From positions 30,867,087-30,931,086 of the forward strand of contig OZ029916.1 in NCBI GenBank assembly GCA_964023275.1: 64,000 nt of DNA, in the 5' to 3' direction. The notes beneath the pieces were generated by a model, which was not told the DNA's origin, searched no databases, and worked only from the letters and a program-made list of their open reading frames with translations. Positions within the stretch are counted from its first letter, which is position 1; each line of letters opens with the position of its first letter. Below are positions 24,104-35,487 of this stretch, piece after piece. The translations under genes and the position numbers were made by a program. The DNA is from Norana najaformis. Its lineage: Eukaryota > Annelida > Clitellata > Crassiclitellata > Hormogastridae.

Positions 24104-26568
24104 ATGGGTCAAGTCACTGGAGGATTCAAGACGTTGTTTCTCAACTCATATCATAATAATCACAATAACCTTTCATGCAGTTATGAGTGGCCTCCGCGGC
24201 TCGATTTGCTGCTCGATTTGCCGCAGGCCGATCGTGAGGAGCAGGAGCGGCACGGATGGAGTCCATCCGATCTATCGCCCAACATGTTCATAAAAGACGA
24301 CGATGCGCTGACTGTCCACCGACATCCGGTCCCGATGAGCACGGATGGCGTTCGAGGAAAGAGGGGCTTCACGTGCGGGCTGCATGTCTGGGAGATCAAC
24401 TGGACTTCGTGGCACAGAGGGACCAGCGCGGTCGTAGGCGTTGGTACTGATAGAGCCCCCCTTCACGGTATCGGCTATCAGCCGCTTGTGGGAAGCAACT
24501 CTGAGTCTTGGGGATGGGACATCCGCCAGAACAAGCTGTACCACAATTCCAGAAACAAGCCCATTGGCACTTATCCCACTTTTGTGAGTGAAGCTACAAC
24601 GGGATTTACTGTGAAGGATAAGTTCTTGGTGATCTTGGACTTGGATGAAGGCACACTGAGTTTCATGGAAAGTGGATCATTCCTTGGTCGTGCTTTTGAT
24701 GGACTCAAAGGGCTGACATTGTACCCTATGGTTAGTGCAGTTTGGGGACACAGTGAAATCACAATGAAGTACATCGGAGGACTTGATCGTAAGTGCACAG
24801 AACTTCTGCAAAAGATCTTACTAGTGTTGCATTCGAAACTATAGCTTAAAAAGCCCAAAACCGTTCTTTGACAATGTAATGTAACATTTATAGATTTATA
24901 TCATGCTGTGTGAAGGAAACTTTAGCCCAAATGTGATTATGCTGAACCTCCGTCAAACAGAATGTTTTTGGATGCACAGCACAGCTTCATTTCTGCGAGT
25001 TTTACACCACTGAAAACTAAGAAATATTGGACAAAATTTATGGCTGTTTTTATATTTGTAGTAGAGTTGAAAATTTAAGATTAAGGGTTGTAAGTGCCAC
25101 TGAAAATTTCAGCCCATCTTTGCAGCTGCTGAATTTTCATGAAGTAATTATTTGGTTTTCAGAAACTTCAGATACAAAATACAAATCCAACTTTATTTGA
25201 TATTGCCCCCTATCAAGTTCTGAAGTGCACGCGACTATATAACAGCAAAGATGGCATTGAGCCAGTTGTGCATGAAGGACTCGCCCAAGATCCCTACACA
25301 GTAACCGCCATGGATTAAGAGTATTCTTAAAATGATTTTTAGCATGCATAATCTGGTATTTGTATAGCAACTTCTAAGTGCGGTCACATTAGCTGATTTG
25401 ATACAGCACTTGGCTTGTAATGCAGAGAGTACACATTTGAGCGGAAGTTGGTGAGGTTTTTTATTGTATTTGTATTTTATTGAGTGGCAGCTCAAACCTA
25501 TGCTCTCTGCATTAAGGCCGAGTGCTGTAACAAATCGGGTACTGTGCCCCACTTGGGAGGTGCTATACGAATGCTAGACGATGCATGCTAAAAACCATTT
25601 TAATTGATAACCTTAACATGTGGATTTCTTCAGCACCCAAAAAAGCTAAGTCGTGGGAACCAGCTTATTCTCAGACTTCTGTGAGTCATGTATGGTGTAA
25701 TAGTTGTCTGATAATTCAGACCACTGGGTCAGATTAATTCTGGGGTCAAAATATGAGCTTGAGGCTAAGTAAAAAATTGGAACCCTTTCAAAAAGAAACA
25801 GAAGAGCCATGGCCAGGCCAGGCCAGAGTTTTACAAATACTATGATGTTCCATGTTACAGCAAGGACTCTGCGTCATGCATGCCTGCATGTATCAGAGAT
25901 CTGGATATTTATATATTGCCCGTTAAGTGCCTCTCAAAAGTGCTGGAACATGGCTATCTTATGAGGACAAATCTGTGCTAAATACATAGCTTCAGTTTAG
26001 ATGCATACATCGGTGGATCCACTGAAATGTTACAGAGGGGCCAAATGTTAATGGGGTCATGGCGAGTAGGGTGCCAAGCATAAGGAAAATCTTGGACAGG
26101 GCCATGGCCATTTTGGCCCATCTGAATCTGTATGGCCCCTCTGTAACATTTCAGTGGATCCACCGATGTATGCATCTAAACTGAAGCTATGTATTTAGCA
26201 CAAATTTGTCCTCATGAATTTAGCACAAATTTGTCCTCATTAGATAGCCATGTTCCAGCACTTTTGAGAGGCACTTAACGGGCACTATATAAATATCCAG
26301 ATCTCTGATAGATCTGCAAAGCCTGGACAAGGAGTATTTTTAGCAGATGCATTGAGTGAGCACTAAATACATTCTCAGCTATCTTACACTTTATTCTTAC
26401 ATTATAGCAAATTCTTTTACATTTTAACTTCATTTTTCAGGTGGCCCTTTGTCTTTGAAAGAACTGTGCAGACGTGTCATTCGCCAACAACTCCAAAAGC
26501 ATAAATCGAATGGCGTTCTGAGTCTTCCTCTGCCAAACGCCTTGAAATTGTATCTTGATTATAAGTAA
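24104..26568 (+). CDS. SPSB1: SPRY domain-containing SOCS box protein, two exons
   Basis: Substrate-receptor subunit of a Cullin5-Elongin B/C ubiquitin ligase. Exons 24104-24788 and 26441-26568 join in phase 1 to give about 270 residues, the usual family length. The start MGQVTGGFKT matches the N-terminus typical of SPSB1/SPSB4. The B30.2/SPRY domain spans about residues 60-228 (GLHVWEINW, VVGVGTDRAPLH, ESWGWDIRQNKLYH, GTLSFMESG, YPMVSAVWGH). The second exon carries the SOCS box: the BC-box LSLKELCRRVI, then the Cul5-box LPLP and the end YLDYK. Vertebrate SPSB1/2/4 bind (D/E)(I/L)NNN peptides in targets such as iNOS; that target here is inference. The choice between SPSB1 and SPSB4 cannot be made, since both are vertebrate paralogues. 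A candidate poly(A) signal AATAAA lies at 27033. Confidence 0.95.
25391..25541. repeat. Small foldback element (inverted repeat)
   Basis: Left arm about 25391-25441 (GCACTTGGCTTGTAATGCAG) and right arm about 25491-25541 (CTGCATTAAGGCCGAGTGC) are diverged reverse complements of about 50 bp around a T-rich spacer. It lies in the SPSB intron. Confidence 0.7.
25622..25690 (-). mobile_element. LINE 3' end relic
   Basis: GATTTCTTCAGCACCC, AAGCTAAGTCGTGGGAACC and AGCTTATTCTCAG follow the order of the minus-strand 3' end of the LINE at 43.7 kb. Only about 70 diverged bases remain, inside the SPSB intron. Confidence 0.6.
25891..26310. mobile_element. 420-bp foldback/MITE-like palindrome
   Basis: The left arm (25891-about 26042), starting TATCAGAGATCTGGATATTT, is almost exactly the reverse complement of the right arm (about 26130-26310), which ends AAATATCCAGATCTCTGATA. 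The spacer is about 90 bp (AAATGTTAATGG ... CATTTTGGCCCA). The right arm has one extra tandem copy of about 24 bp (ATTTAGCACAAATTTGTCCT), which accounts for the length difference. There is no coding capacity. It sits in the SPSB intron about 130 bp before the second exon. It is probably a non-autonomous DNA element. Confidence 0.85.
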
Positions 26569-29500
26569 GCCCTGCTAGTCATCAGATGTGAATATCGTTG
26601 TTAGCCCTGCTGCCATATTCTACAATGAATGGCAAAGACTCTGCAGTTTAGTGTATATCATAGTTCTAGAAGCGGTCAAATTTGTTAATACGTCAAGACC
26701 TGCAAGGCTACGTCTAACTCGAAAAACTCGGCAGCACATCTCGGTCATTGTGTTTAGACAAGTATGGTCGTTCCAGATTCAGGCATTGGAAGCTTTGTGT
26801 TGAAGTTGGTCTTTTGTGTTTTCTTAGTATCTGACCGTCTTCATTCCTGTCAGATTTTTCTTGCAAACGAGGCTATGCTCAAATCCTGTTGAATAGACAT
26901 TGGACTTTAGTATTATTTAATGTTGTTTGTCTTGCTATGTAATTTTTTCTCTTCAGAAGGAATGAAATTCTTAAGCAGAACTGAGAGAAGGGGCGCAAGG
27001 ACGAGTTTGTACAGTTAACTCTTAATATTGACAATAAATGTTTAGCAGACAAGCCCTAGTTCAGTATGGTTCTGTAATTGTAGAATTCAGTAAATACATT
27101 AGAATTCAGTGAATACATGAGTACTGAAAGTCGTGTGGCATAGGGGCCAATTGCCTGTTGGGTACAGGTGTGACGAGGGCCCAAGACAAAGTTTGAAAAA
27201 TAATAATGTTGCATGTTAACAGAAATGAGGCACAAATGATCTGTACTTTACCCTGAGGTACAAAGGCCCTTATTGCATGACTGGGCGAGAGCAATCCACA
27301 CTCGAAGTTTAGGTATACAGTGGAAACATGTAACACAAAACGTCTTTTTAAGGAAAGATTGGTTAACATGAAAAGGATGCTTAGTCCATTCCGCTTCAGT
27401 AGTTTTGATGTAAATTAATTTCTTTATCACAAGAGAAGTGTTGATTTATTTTGGACAGATGGCTCCCTTCTTCCAAAGTGAAATGGTCATATTTTGTTGC
27501 CAGTTGCACTTTCATGCCTTGTGCCCGGTTTGAGACATTCATTACAGTGCTGTGACATTTTGACCTACACCATGTATAACCTTGCCAGCCCACAGCATCA
27601 GTGATGACCTTTGCATTCATGGGAAAATATTTTTAGTGTCAAACAGAATATAAACTGTAGCATTTAGAATTTATATGTACAGTGTCGACTGCAGTAGATG
27701 TTGGCCATCTGTTGCGGCCTATATGAACCGAATCTGGGCAACAAGATCATCTTTACCTTTTGTTGTCACTCGTCTATTGAAGCATAGCAATGTAATGTAG
27801 TAGTTAAAAATTATATTTTGGCTGATGAAGACAAAAGTCCTAACAAGGTAATTATTTAAGGTTTTGATGAAATGATTTAATATCTTCCAACTGTTTAAAA
27901 TCCCAATTAATCCAACAGTGTGATGTGATGACCGTATGTTTGAACGATATTACAGGATGTAAAGTTGTTTATCATCTGCAGGAGTGTTACAATGTAATAA
28001 TTTTAGGATCGCGTCTTTGCATGTATTGCAGCTTATTAAAACTGAAGGGAAGAGTCAGCATTAGCAAATACTATGAAAGCAGTGTAGTTAAACACCCTTG
28101 TAATGAAATCAAAAGTTTTCCAGTTGCACCCAATACGTAAGTGGGAAACCATTAGGTAACATAAAGGTTTGTTATCTCCATCCATATAGTGTCTGCAGTG
28201 TCAGTGACTGTTGTAGAATTTCCTCCTCTTTCCTTGTTACACTATATGGCAACAATGAGCGTGGAATCTTGATATATTGCCTGTACGCATGTTTCAGAAT
28301 TCACTGTTGGCCAACAAATGTGAACACGCATGAGAAAACCCTCAATAAATCGGAAAAATTAATTTGCGAGAAAAATGTTCAGAAGGCAAGTAGATAAAAT
28401 TGGTCAAAATGAGTTCTTTGCTTATTTATTATCCTCGTTTTAACAAAATGTCCTTATATAGAGTTTCACTGTCTAAATATTCAATTTTATTAGAATGCTC
28501 TGCCATAAAACTGAATTAAGTGTGGCGCTTTTTTCTTAATTTGAAGTTTTGTACATTGATTATTATGCAAATGACCAAGTCATGTAAACATTTTTCTTAA
28601 CCAGTTTTTTATGGAAATTTCATTGACAGCATCCTTGGAAGCATATGAATACACTCCAAGGTACTACTATTCTCATAACCATTCTCAACCACTAGGCACA
28701 GCAACTTTGGTAGAATCATAGTTATGGCAAACATTAACTTACAGTTACTTAAAAGTAGAGCCAAGACGTCTACATCTTTAAAAATTGCAACATTTTTACT
28801 ATTTGTGATAGAAGCATGCAGTTTTCACCTACTTATTTAGTAAATTCAGCCCAATCCAGTGTACTATCAAACTCAGTTTTGATTTTTTCCCACTTTGTGA
28901 GGGTTTTCTCATGCACGGTCACAAACATCAATTTGATTACAGAATTGTTATGATGTCTTTCCAATTTCAATCAAGTTTGTTTAGATTTGAGCCGCAAAAG
29001 TGCGTCATGTTCTGTAACAACAGTTATAATGATTTGGAAAAGTAACAGCCAAGGGTTATGGCACTTAAGTGAAAAGCCGTAATGTCTTGTTGAGTATCAT
29101 ATTTCAGTCCAGAGCTGTGTTTCTTGTTTGCAAAGGATGCAAGAAGCAATTCACGGACTTGCAGTTGATTGGGAATAGAGTGGGAAGGAAAAATGTCTTG
29201 TATTTTAGTAACTTGTGTTCTTTGTAAAAAGTGCAACTGGTATACAGAAAGGAAGGAGAATGCTAGTGATGTAAGTGTGTGGATTAGATAGAGAAGACAG
29301 CAACTAAATTGATTGCAGCAGAAATTTGTGGTACATAGTATGATATCACTACCCAGTGAATGCTGCGATGCATCACAGAAATGAGTGCATGATGAGATCT
29401 TGTTCCGTTTACAGTTTTCACGTCAGCATATCAGTCAGGCAGTCCACAGTTCTTGTCTTGCTGATCTGCAGCTGAGACGCACATAAAACTGATGCCTCTA

Positions 29501-29685
29501 ACACTTGTCTCATCCCAAGAAACAATTAGCAGGTGTCAGTGCATGATTTGACCCAAAATTGGAGCTTAGAGACTTACACAAGCTGAAAGTCTCATCACTG
29601 TGCTGCTAATTCCATCACATGGAAGTTTGCTATGGCCAGTGGCAAAGAAGTTCCATTCCACTTTCTTGCCAAAGTCTTGTTTTAT

Positions 29686-30000
29686 CTAAAAATGTATTGT
29701 ATTTTTGTATTGTATTGTATTTGGTAACTGGTATAGCGCTTCTTACAGAACAAACTACTCAGAGGCGCTTCCAGCGTAAGATCCTCTGGGAAATAAGAAC
29801 GTCTTTAAACAACGAGCTGACAGATCTATCAACAACAGTGACCCTTGCATGAAGCGATAGAGGAAGTTCATTCCATAGAGATGAGCTAACAACAGCAAAA
29901 GCCCTCTGCTGAGCAAAAGAGGACTTAACACAAGGAACAAATAGATCCAGATGATCTAGAGAACGTAAAGGGCGGGATGAGGTACTAGTGTGGAGGCCGA
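29686..30000 (-). pseudogene. 5'-truncated LINE, last codons plus tail
   Basis: On the minus strand about 29980-29740 reads through shifts as SLDHLDLFVP, then RAFAVVSSSLWNELPLSL, the usual C-terminal landmark of CR1/L2 proteins. It is followed by AGCGC...GCGCT-type end sequence (29735-29775) and a (TACAA)-like tandem tail at about 29686-29722. Confidence 0.75.
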
Positions 30001-30324
30001 AAAAATATATATGTTAGAGCTAAGTATTTTACATTTCCTGAAACTAGATCACAAATTGAAGTCACATGAAGTCATGATTGTATAAGAGTAGCTACCAAAA
30101 TACAATGACTGGAAACTGTAAGATAAAACATGTAATTTGCCAGAGCAGTTGAAATCAGGCAACCCCAGGTGTGTTGTAAACCTCACATCGTAACTACTAG
30201 GTAGGCTACAAAGGTGTTTAACTTTGCAGACCTTCATGATAGAGATTTATTTACATACCAAAGTATCAAATTCTGATATAGTGAGATGGGGACCACTTGA
30301 GTTGACACGGAATGACTCGGTGTC

Positions 30325-30390
30325 ATTATGTAAATGTACGCGGTTTTCTACAGCGACCGTATGGCCTCAACCCTGCTCATTTTTCAATGA
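30325..30390 (-). repeat. SINE-like repeat B, partial copy
   Basis: GTAAATGTAC, CTACAGCGACCGTATGGCCT and CAACCCTGCTCATTTTTCAA match, in order, the minus-oriented copy at 48.3 kb and the reverse complement of the copy at 43.0 kb. Confidence 0.6.
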
Positions 30391-31122
30391 ATTCATCATA
30401 TATTGAGAATATCCTATCTTTTAATTTATCATTTTGCTTGTTAGGAGTTGAGTCCGTGTTTCAAACTGCCCTGCCTGACTAATGTTATCAGCAAAGGATT
30501 TTGAACTTTTATTAACTTTGGTTTTTAAAGTAGGACTGCTGTATTATCTTCAAATTTCTTATGGAGGGAAAGTGAGCAGAGAAGGGTTATGTCCTCTACT
30601 CTTCGTTTTTGGGTGCTGTAGAAATGTGGAGTTTTCATTGATAATACTTACAATTAGCAATTGCTTCAATGTGTCCCTAGTGTCAAAGAAGGTGAACAGA
30701 GGTTTAGTGAAGACAGAATTTGTGAGCTTCTTAAAAGGCATTGTTTGAATATGCATAATTATGTATACAGGCAAATGTAGGTCAGGTTTGGCTCCAAGCC
30801 AGAGGTAAGAGGCAGAGTGTAGCCTGGCATACGAATGACCACAACAACAAAAGAGTTTCATGATACATCTTTACCAGTGTTGATGTGTCATGTTATTTTC
30901 ACAGATTATTTAACACTAGATATCAGCTGCCAATTAACAACGGATTCAATTCTAATAAGCTGAGGCTTTGTTGTATGTAAGTAAATGAAGTACATCACAA
31001 AATTCAAAGGCATAACGTATAAAATAATCTAATCACAGTAAATCAGTTGTTGAAATGATTCGTTGGGCGATTATACAATACCGCATAATGGAATTGACTG
31101 TACATCGCTAGTTCGTTGTATA

Positions 31123-31461
31123 TTAGACCCCGGATGACTGTGAGCCGTAGAAGGGGAGTTCTGCTAGTCGTCGCAGAAGGGTTATAAGTCCAGCGGGTGC
31201 CTGCAGGTAAACTAGGGCGAAAGCGGCTAGCATGAGTAGGAGGAAGACTACAATCCAGAAGAATGTTGTGAAGAACCAGCTTCGTCCGTCTTTGATGATG
31301 GTCGATGGTGGTGTTGTGGCGCCCGTGAGTTTGCTGCTTCCAGAAGGAACCGGGGTCTGGCTGCAGTCACTTGCCTTCACGCCAGAAGCGAAATGAACCC
31401 GTTTCATCGATGGACTCCGCTGTCGTTCAGCCGGCTTCAGGATAGAGGCAGGTTTTGTCAT
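31123..31461 (-). CDS. Small single-pass membrane protein with PP1-docking motifs
   Basis: A 112-residue open frame on one exon. I do not recognise the family. Residues 6-9 are SILK and residues 21-24 are RVHF (context KRVHFA). SILK N-terminal to RVxF is the known paired docking code for the catalytic subunit of protein phosphatase 1. Residues 30-58 are Ser/Thr/Pro-rich and look disordered. Residues 62-86 form one strongly hydrophobic segment (WFFTTFFWIVVFLLLMLAAF...), followed by a short basic patch (LLRRL) and the end QSSGV. There is no N-terminal signal peptide, so a cytosolic N-terminus held by a C-terminal anchor is likely. From this I infer a membrane-anchored PP1 regulator. The start at 31461 has the context TTTAGTCATGA; the ATTTAG just before it could also be an acceptor, so an upstream 5' exon is possible. 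It is probably real because composition and domain logic are coherent, but it could be a chance frame. Confidence 0.68.
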   Translation of the reverse strand: MTKPASILKPAERQRSPSMKRVHFASGVKASDCSQTPVPSGSSKLTGATTPPSTIIKDGRSWFFTTFFWIVVFLLLMLAAFALVYLQAPAGLITLLRRLAELPFYGSQSSGV

Positions 31462-34049
31462 GACTAAATTCCAACAAACACATCTGTTAAATACAGTATA
31501 TAGCAGTCTACAGATGCGTTATGATTCAGGCCCATAGACAAGTCGCACCTGTAGTCATTCTATCTTTAAGTGAAAGCCTCCGAGACGTAGTCCTCAAGTT
31601 GATGAATCCTATGTATGGTAGACCCTCGACATTCTGTGCCGCCTCCCAAGTCTAGATTTATTTGTTTACATGCAACAGCTGTCGACCGATGTGCAGGAAC
31701 ATAGTCAACTAGACCTACTAACCATTGTCCTTATGTTGTGCTATCTAGGCCTCTACATAGAATTGGCCACAGTAGATTTAAATCCTTTAACCAGTGTTCA
31801 AAAGTACCAGACAAAGTGCTTATGTAAAAGTCATTCTATCTTTAAGTGCTTTTGCAGGAGTAAGAGGGTGAGCGAACAGTTTGGCACAGGATAATTCGGT
31901 GAAAAAACATATTAAGGCTATCGAATGGTAGGTAGGGTACCACAACTGAGAACAAGAGTTCAAGAAAACTACACTTTAATGGAAATTGTAATAAAGCCGT
32001 TATTAGTCGAGTTATGAGCCTCTAAATGAATGTCATGGTTATGGGCCACTTACATGTGATACAATACCATGAGTTTCACAGTTAGGCCTACTGGTCACAA
32101 GTTGCGAACGTTCATCGAGATTTTGATATATCATCTTTTGTCCTGGAGGTGCTTCACCGAGAAGAATTTTTCGATCATGCGTTGACTAAGGAGTCTAAGG
32201 CTCTGTTCCTTCTGTAATTTCGCAATTGTTTTCTTTTTGAATGCGGGGTGAGCTATGTGAACGGAGCCCGCAAAAGCATTTTGCCATCCTTCCACGGCAT
32301 AGACAGTTCAGACACGCTGACCACTGTCTCAGCGTGCACCCAGTCTCGCCCTGGCTGCTATTCGATGAGCAAATGAAGTCGGAGATTGCGATACTTGACT
32401 TACTTGTAGATCTGCTGGATGAAATGTCCGGTTTGCACAACTCGATTCGGTTTCGTTAATATCTGTAGGCCTATAGGCGCTGAAACATAGCACATGATAA
32501 AATTCAAATAAAAGCCGTAATATGCAGGTGCTAGGCTATTTAGCGTAGGCCGACACATGCTTGTAGCTATGCACATTAGCTTTGATGCAAGACAAAACGA
32601 ACACTAGTTATTGGGCCTCATTAGCATACGTGTATTCATGCCTATGAAACCGAAATTATGTGCATCTTACAACGTTCTGGGGTAACGCACTGAATGTAGG
32701 CCTGAGATACTCTGATGTCAATTTAGTCGAGCCCGATGATCAGCTGCATGCTTAGTAGGCCTACTGGTTCTTGTGCTCGGGGGTCGTGTGGGGCACGTTC
32801 AGGTCAGTCAAGTGAAACTGACCACCTTGCAACTTTAGATAATGTTATCAGTGGGCCTAGCTGGAGGCCTTCAGTCAAATGGTCAGCCTTCTGGCGTCCA
32901 ACATGACCTGATTGCATACAGCATAGGCTCGTATGGCATACATGTTATTGCCTGGCATTAGATAGAGCCTGTACAATAGGCCATTTAATGCCTCATTTGG
33001 TAATTCGGTCGTGGTGCTGTCTGCACAGCCCTGGCTCAAGAGAGCAGAATGAAGGGGTGAAGGAATTAGAGGGGCTACACTAAAATAGACAGCGAGCACG
33101 GGAGGGGAGGAGTAGTGGGCGGGGCGAAGCGACAACCAATTCAACTGTGTCGATGCCCTCGAGATATAGGCTGTGACCCTAAAGTGCTGTGTGCAAAAAA
33201 GAAACATCTGTCGTAAACAGACTTAAATCCCTTCATGAAGCTTTTACGAAGGCATAGCCCTAGGCCTACATCAGCCGTACACAAAATTATTTCTTGCATT
33301 TTGATATCCGAATCTGGAGTCTAATTCTCATTCATATTCCGACCCCAACTGGACTAATGTAGAGGATGGTCTGAACGGTGAAAAGGAAGTTCTTCCCTTC
33401 CAGGCTGCATGACACATGATTACATCCAACGTTGGACTTGTTTACTTCATCCGTTTAGCTGTGTGTCGAGATACCTAGCATAGGCCTAACCCTTTAAATG
33501 ATATCCATATAATGTAGCTTAGGCGTAATTAAAGGGCCTATAATATTTAGGTCTAGACCTACATGGGGAGAGTACAGAGCCTCCTCTGAGACGGCTACTT
33601 TGTAGGGACCTTGAGCAAGTCCTCCACTCACAGCGCCATCGATTAATTCTTAGTCATTATACGGTGGCGCTTAATAAATACAGACATAAAAAATGAAAAC
33701 ATGGTAAGTCAGTGGCAAACTCTGCATTTCGATCTCGTCCAGATACCTGCACCTAAGTAGACAGGACCAGCTCAGTAAGGAAAAGTTGGTGCCGCGGTCT
33801 CTCATAATATCAAAGAATGAACTGCACGTGATCAAAGTAGTAAGTGTAATTGGTTGAGGAAAACGTGGTTCTTGTGGCCGTCTTATTATAATTACTTTTA
33901 CTTGGGTGAGCAACGCCGTTAATGACAATGCAGACACGGCATCATGCTACTATACTCCTCTTATAGGTAGGTGGCATTGGATGATATTATGATTAGATAG
34001 CAGATTATGGACTGCTCAGTTAGACAGTGGACATTTCAGCATTGGCCTT
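31462..34049. other. Intergenic, TAGGCCTA-rich
   Basis: No firm gene. A short plus-strand frame ending at 32459 has a leucine-rich, helix-like C-terminus (about 32370-32456), but nothing supports it as an exon. A 20-bp word (AGTCATTCTATCTTTAAGTG) occurs twice, near 31553 and 31829. The word TAGGCCTA and near variants are frequent (e.g. 32464, 32755, 33259, 33480). Confidence 0.4.
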
Positions 34050-34313
34050 TCACTCAAAACTGAAAGTATACCTCTTTCACAGATCCTATTCTGACTCCCT
34101 TTCTTCCTCTTATCTCTCTCTCCGCTTCGATCCCAAACATCAGCCACCGTAGCTGCCAACGCTGTCTCTCTGCCTGACTCTCGGATCTTGACCCGGAACC
34201 GAACACTTTTGCCTATCGATTTTGTTTTGACTGAGCGCCTGTGAATAAGCTGGTTCTCGTGACGTGGCTTTCGGTGGGCGCTGTAGAAATCTCGGGATTA
34301 CGATTACAATGCT
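34050..34313 (+). mobile_element. 5'-truncated LINE copy A (43.7 kb family)
   Basis: Starts within the last codons of the ORF (GGCCTTTCACTCAAAACTGA), then carries the whole 3' UTR: TTGCCTATCGATTTTGTTTT, GAGCGCCTGTGAATAAGCTG, GGGCGCTGTAGAAATCTCGG and the tail ATTACGATTACAATG. It is collinear with the intact element on the minus strand at 43711-43985. Confidence 0.85.
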
Positions 34314-34710
34314 GTACGCCTCTCCCGTGTGGTGGGGCTATGCTGGGGCACAGGCTAGAGCTCGGCTCCAGGCTTTGATGCGGAGACTTGTGCGTCTCCG
34401 CTATCTTCCTGGGAACTCCCCAACGTTCGATGAACTCTGTGGCACAGCTGATGCTCGTCTCTTTAAAGCAATCTTGAACAACCCAAATCATGTCTTACAT
34501 CAGCTACTCCCACCAATTAAAACCCTCAGTTATTCCCTTCGGCCCCACACCCATGATCGTATTATTCCTCCTGCTGACAATCTAACGCGTAAATGTTGTA
34601 TTGTTAGGATGTTGTATGAATATTAAGTTTTCTTGTGTTCTTAAATACTTGTAAACCGATGTGCGATTAGCTATTGGTTAATAAAGAATATACTTACTTA
34701 CTTACTTACA
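34311..34710 (+). pseudogene. LINE C-terminal fragment with (TTAC)n tail, second family
   Basis: Open to a stop at 34626 and encoding a post-RT C-terminus (LYASPVWWGYAGAQARARLQ, LMRRLVRLRYLP, then a His/Pro-rich end) unlike the CR1/L2 copies. It is followed by AATAAAGAATA and a (TTAC)n tail at 34692-34709. It begins exactly where copy A's tail ends, so one copy inserted beside the other's 3' end. A second (TTAC)n tail of this kind lies near 60145. Confidence 0.75.
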
Positions 34711-35034
34711 TGAGGTACGCATTTTTCGCCGATCTCTCGTAGATTGATCGGATGGGCGGTTTTATGCAAACCGCACATCGTGATTGGCTGCGACGTTAAT
34801 GCTAAAATTAGCACCATGCAAACTCGAGAGCCGTTACCTTTGCACTTTGGACGGTACACAACTAACCTAAGCGCGACAACCTTCGTTCGCACATTCAAAG
34901 GAGGCGAAGTTGCCTACAAAATAGTCTAAAATTATTGCTTTCTTGACAGATTTGGGTCACTTGGGGTGGGAACCGAAAGCCCAGACACATGTTTACTTAA
35001 AACGATGTATTATTTACAATACAACCGCTTCGCT

Positions 35035-35487
35035 CAACCCGCTCTTCTTCTGTCCCAACACTTCTCGGCCTCCAGTCACCTCATCCTTAAAATTTGGTAA
35101 TCGCTACATAGCCATAGCTGCCCCACCACTCTGGAATAAACTCCCCCCAGAACTGCGACAGTTTTCGGACCCATCATACAAACTCACCGATGCTCCACCG
35201 TTTGCAATTTCTGCTTCGGCCTTTCACTCAAAACTGAAAACATTCCTCTTCCACAGATCCTATCCTGACACCCCTTCTTCCTCTTATCTGCCTCTGCTCT
35301 CGAGCCCCAAACATCACCCACCGTAGCTGCCACGCTGTCTCTCTCTGCCTGACTCTTGGATCTTGACCCGGAACCGAACCCTTTTGCCTATCGATTTTGT
35401 TTTGACTGAGCGCCTGTGAATAAGCTGGTCCCCGCGGCGCGGCTTTCGTTGGGCGCTGTAGAAATCTTGGAATTACGATTACGATGT
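35035..35487 (+). pseudogene. 5'-truncated LINE copy B (43.7 kb family)
   Basis: The last part of the ORF (SSLKFGNRYIAIAAPPLWNK, then LPPELRQFSD, AFHSKLKTFLFH and stop at 35326) is nearly identical to the C-terminus of the intact LINE. The 3' UTR and tail GGAATTACGATTACGATG end near 35487. The close match means recent insertion. Truncated at its 5' end as usual for LINEs. Confidence 0.88.

Larger units (their letters stand above)
26569..31122. other. Intergenic, SPSB to membrane-protein gene
   Basis: No coding exon was recognised. It contains probable SPSB 3' UTR to about 27.05 kb, a LINE C-terminal fragment at 29686-30000 (-) and a SINE-like fragment at 30325-30390 (-). The remaining sequence is AT-rich without clear repeats. 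Confidence 0.5.

Noticed and set aside
32241..32459. 72-codon plus-strand frame with leucine-rich end
   Set aside because: The C-terminal helix-like stretch looks protein-like, but there is no start context, splice signal or family match; kept only as a note.
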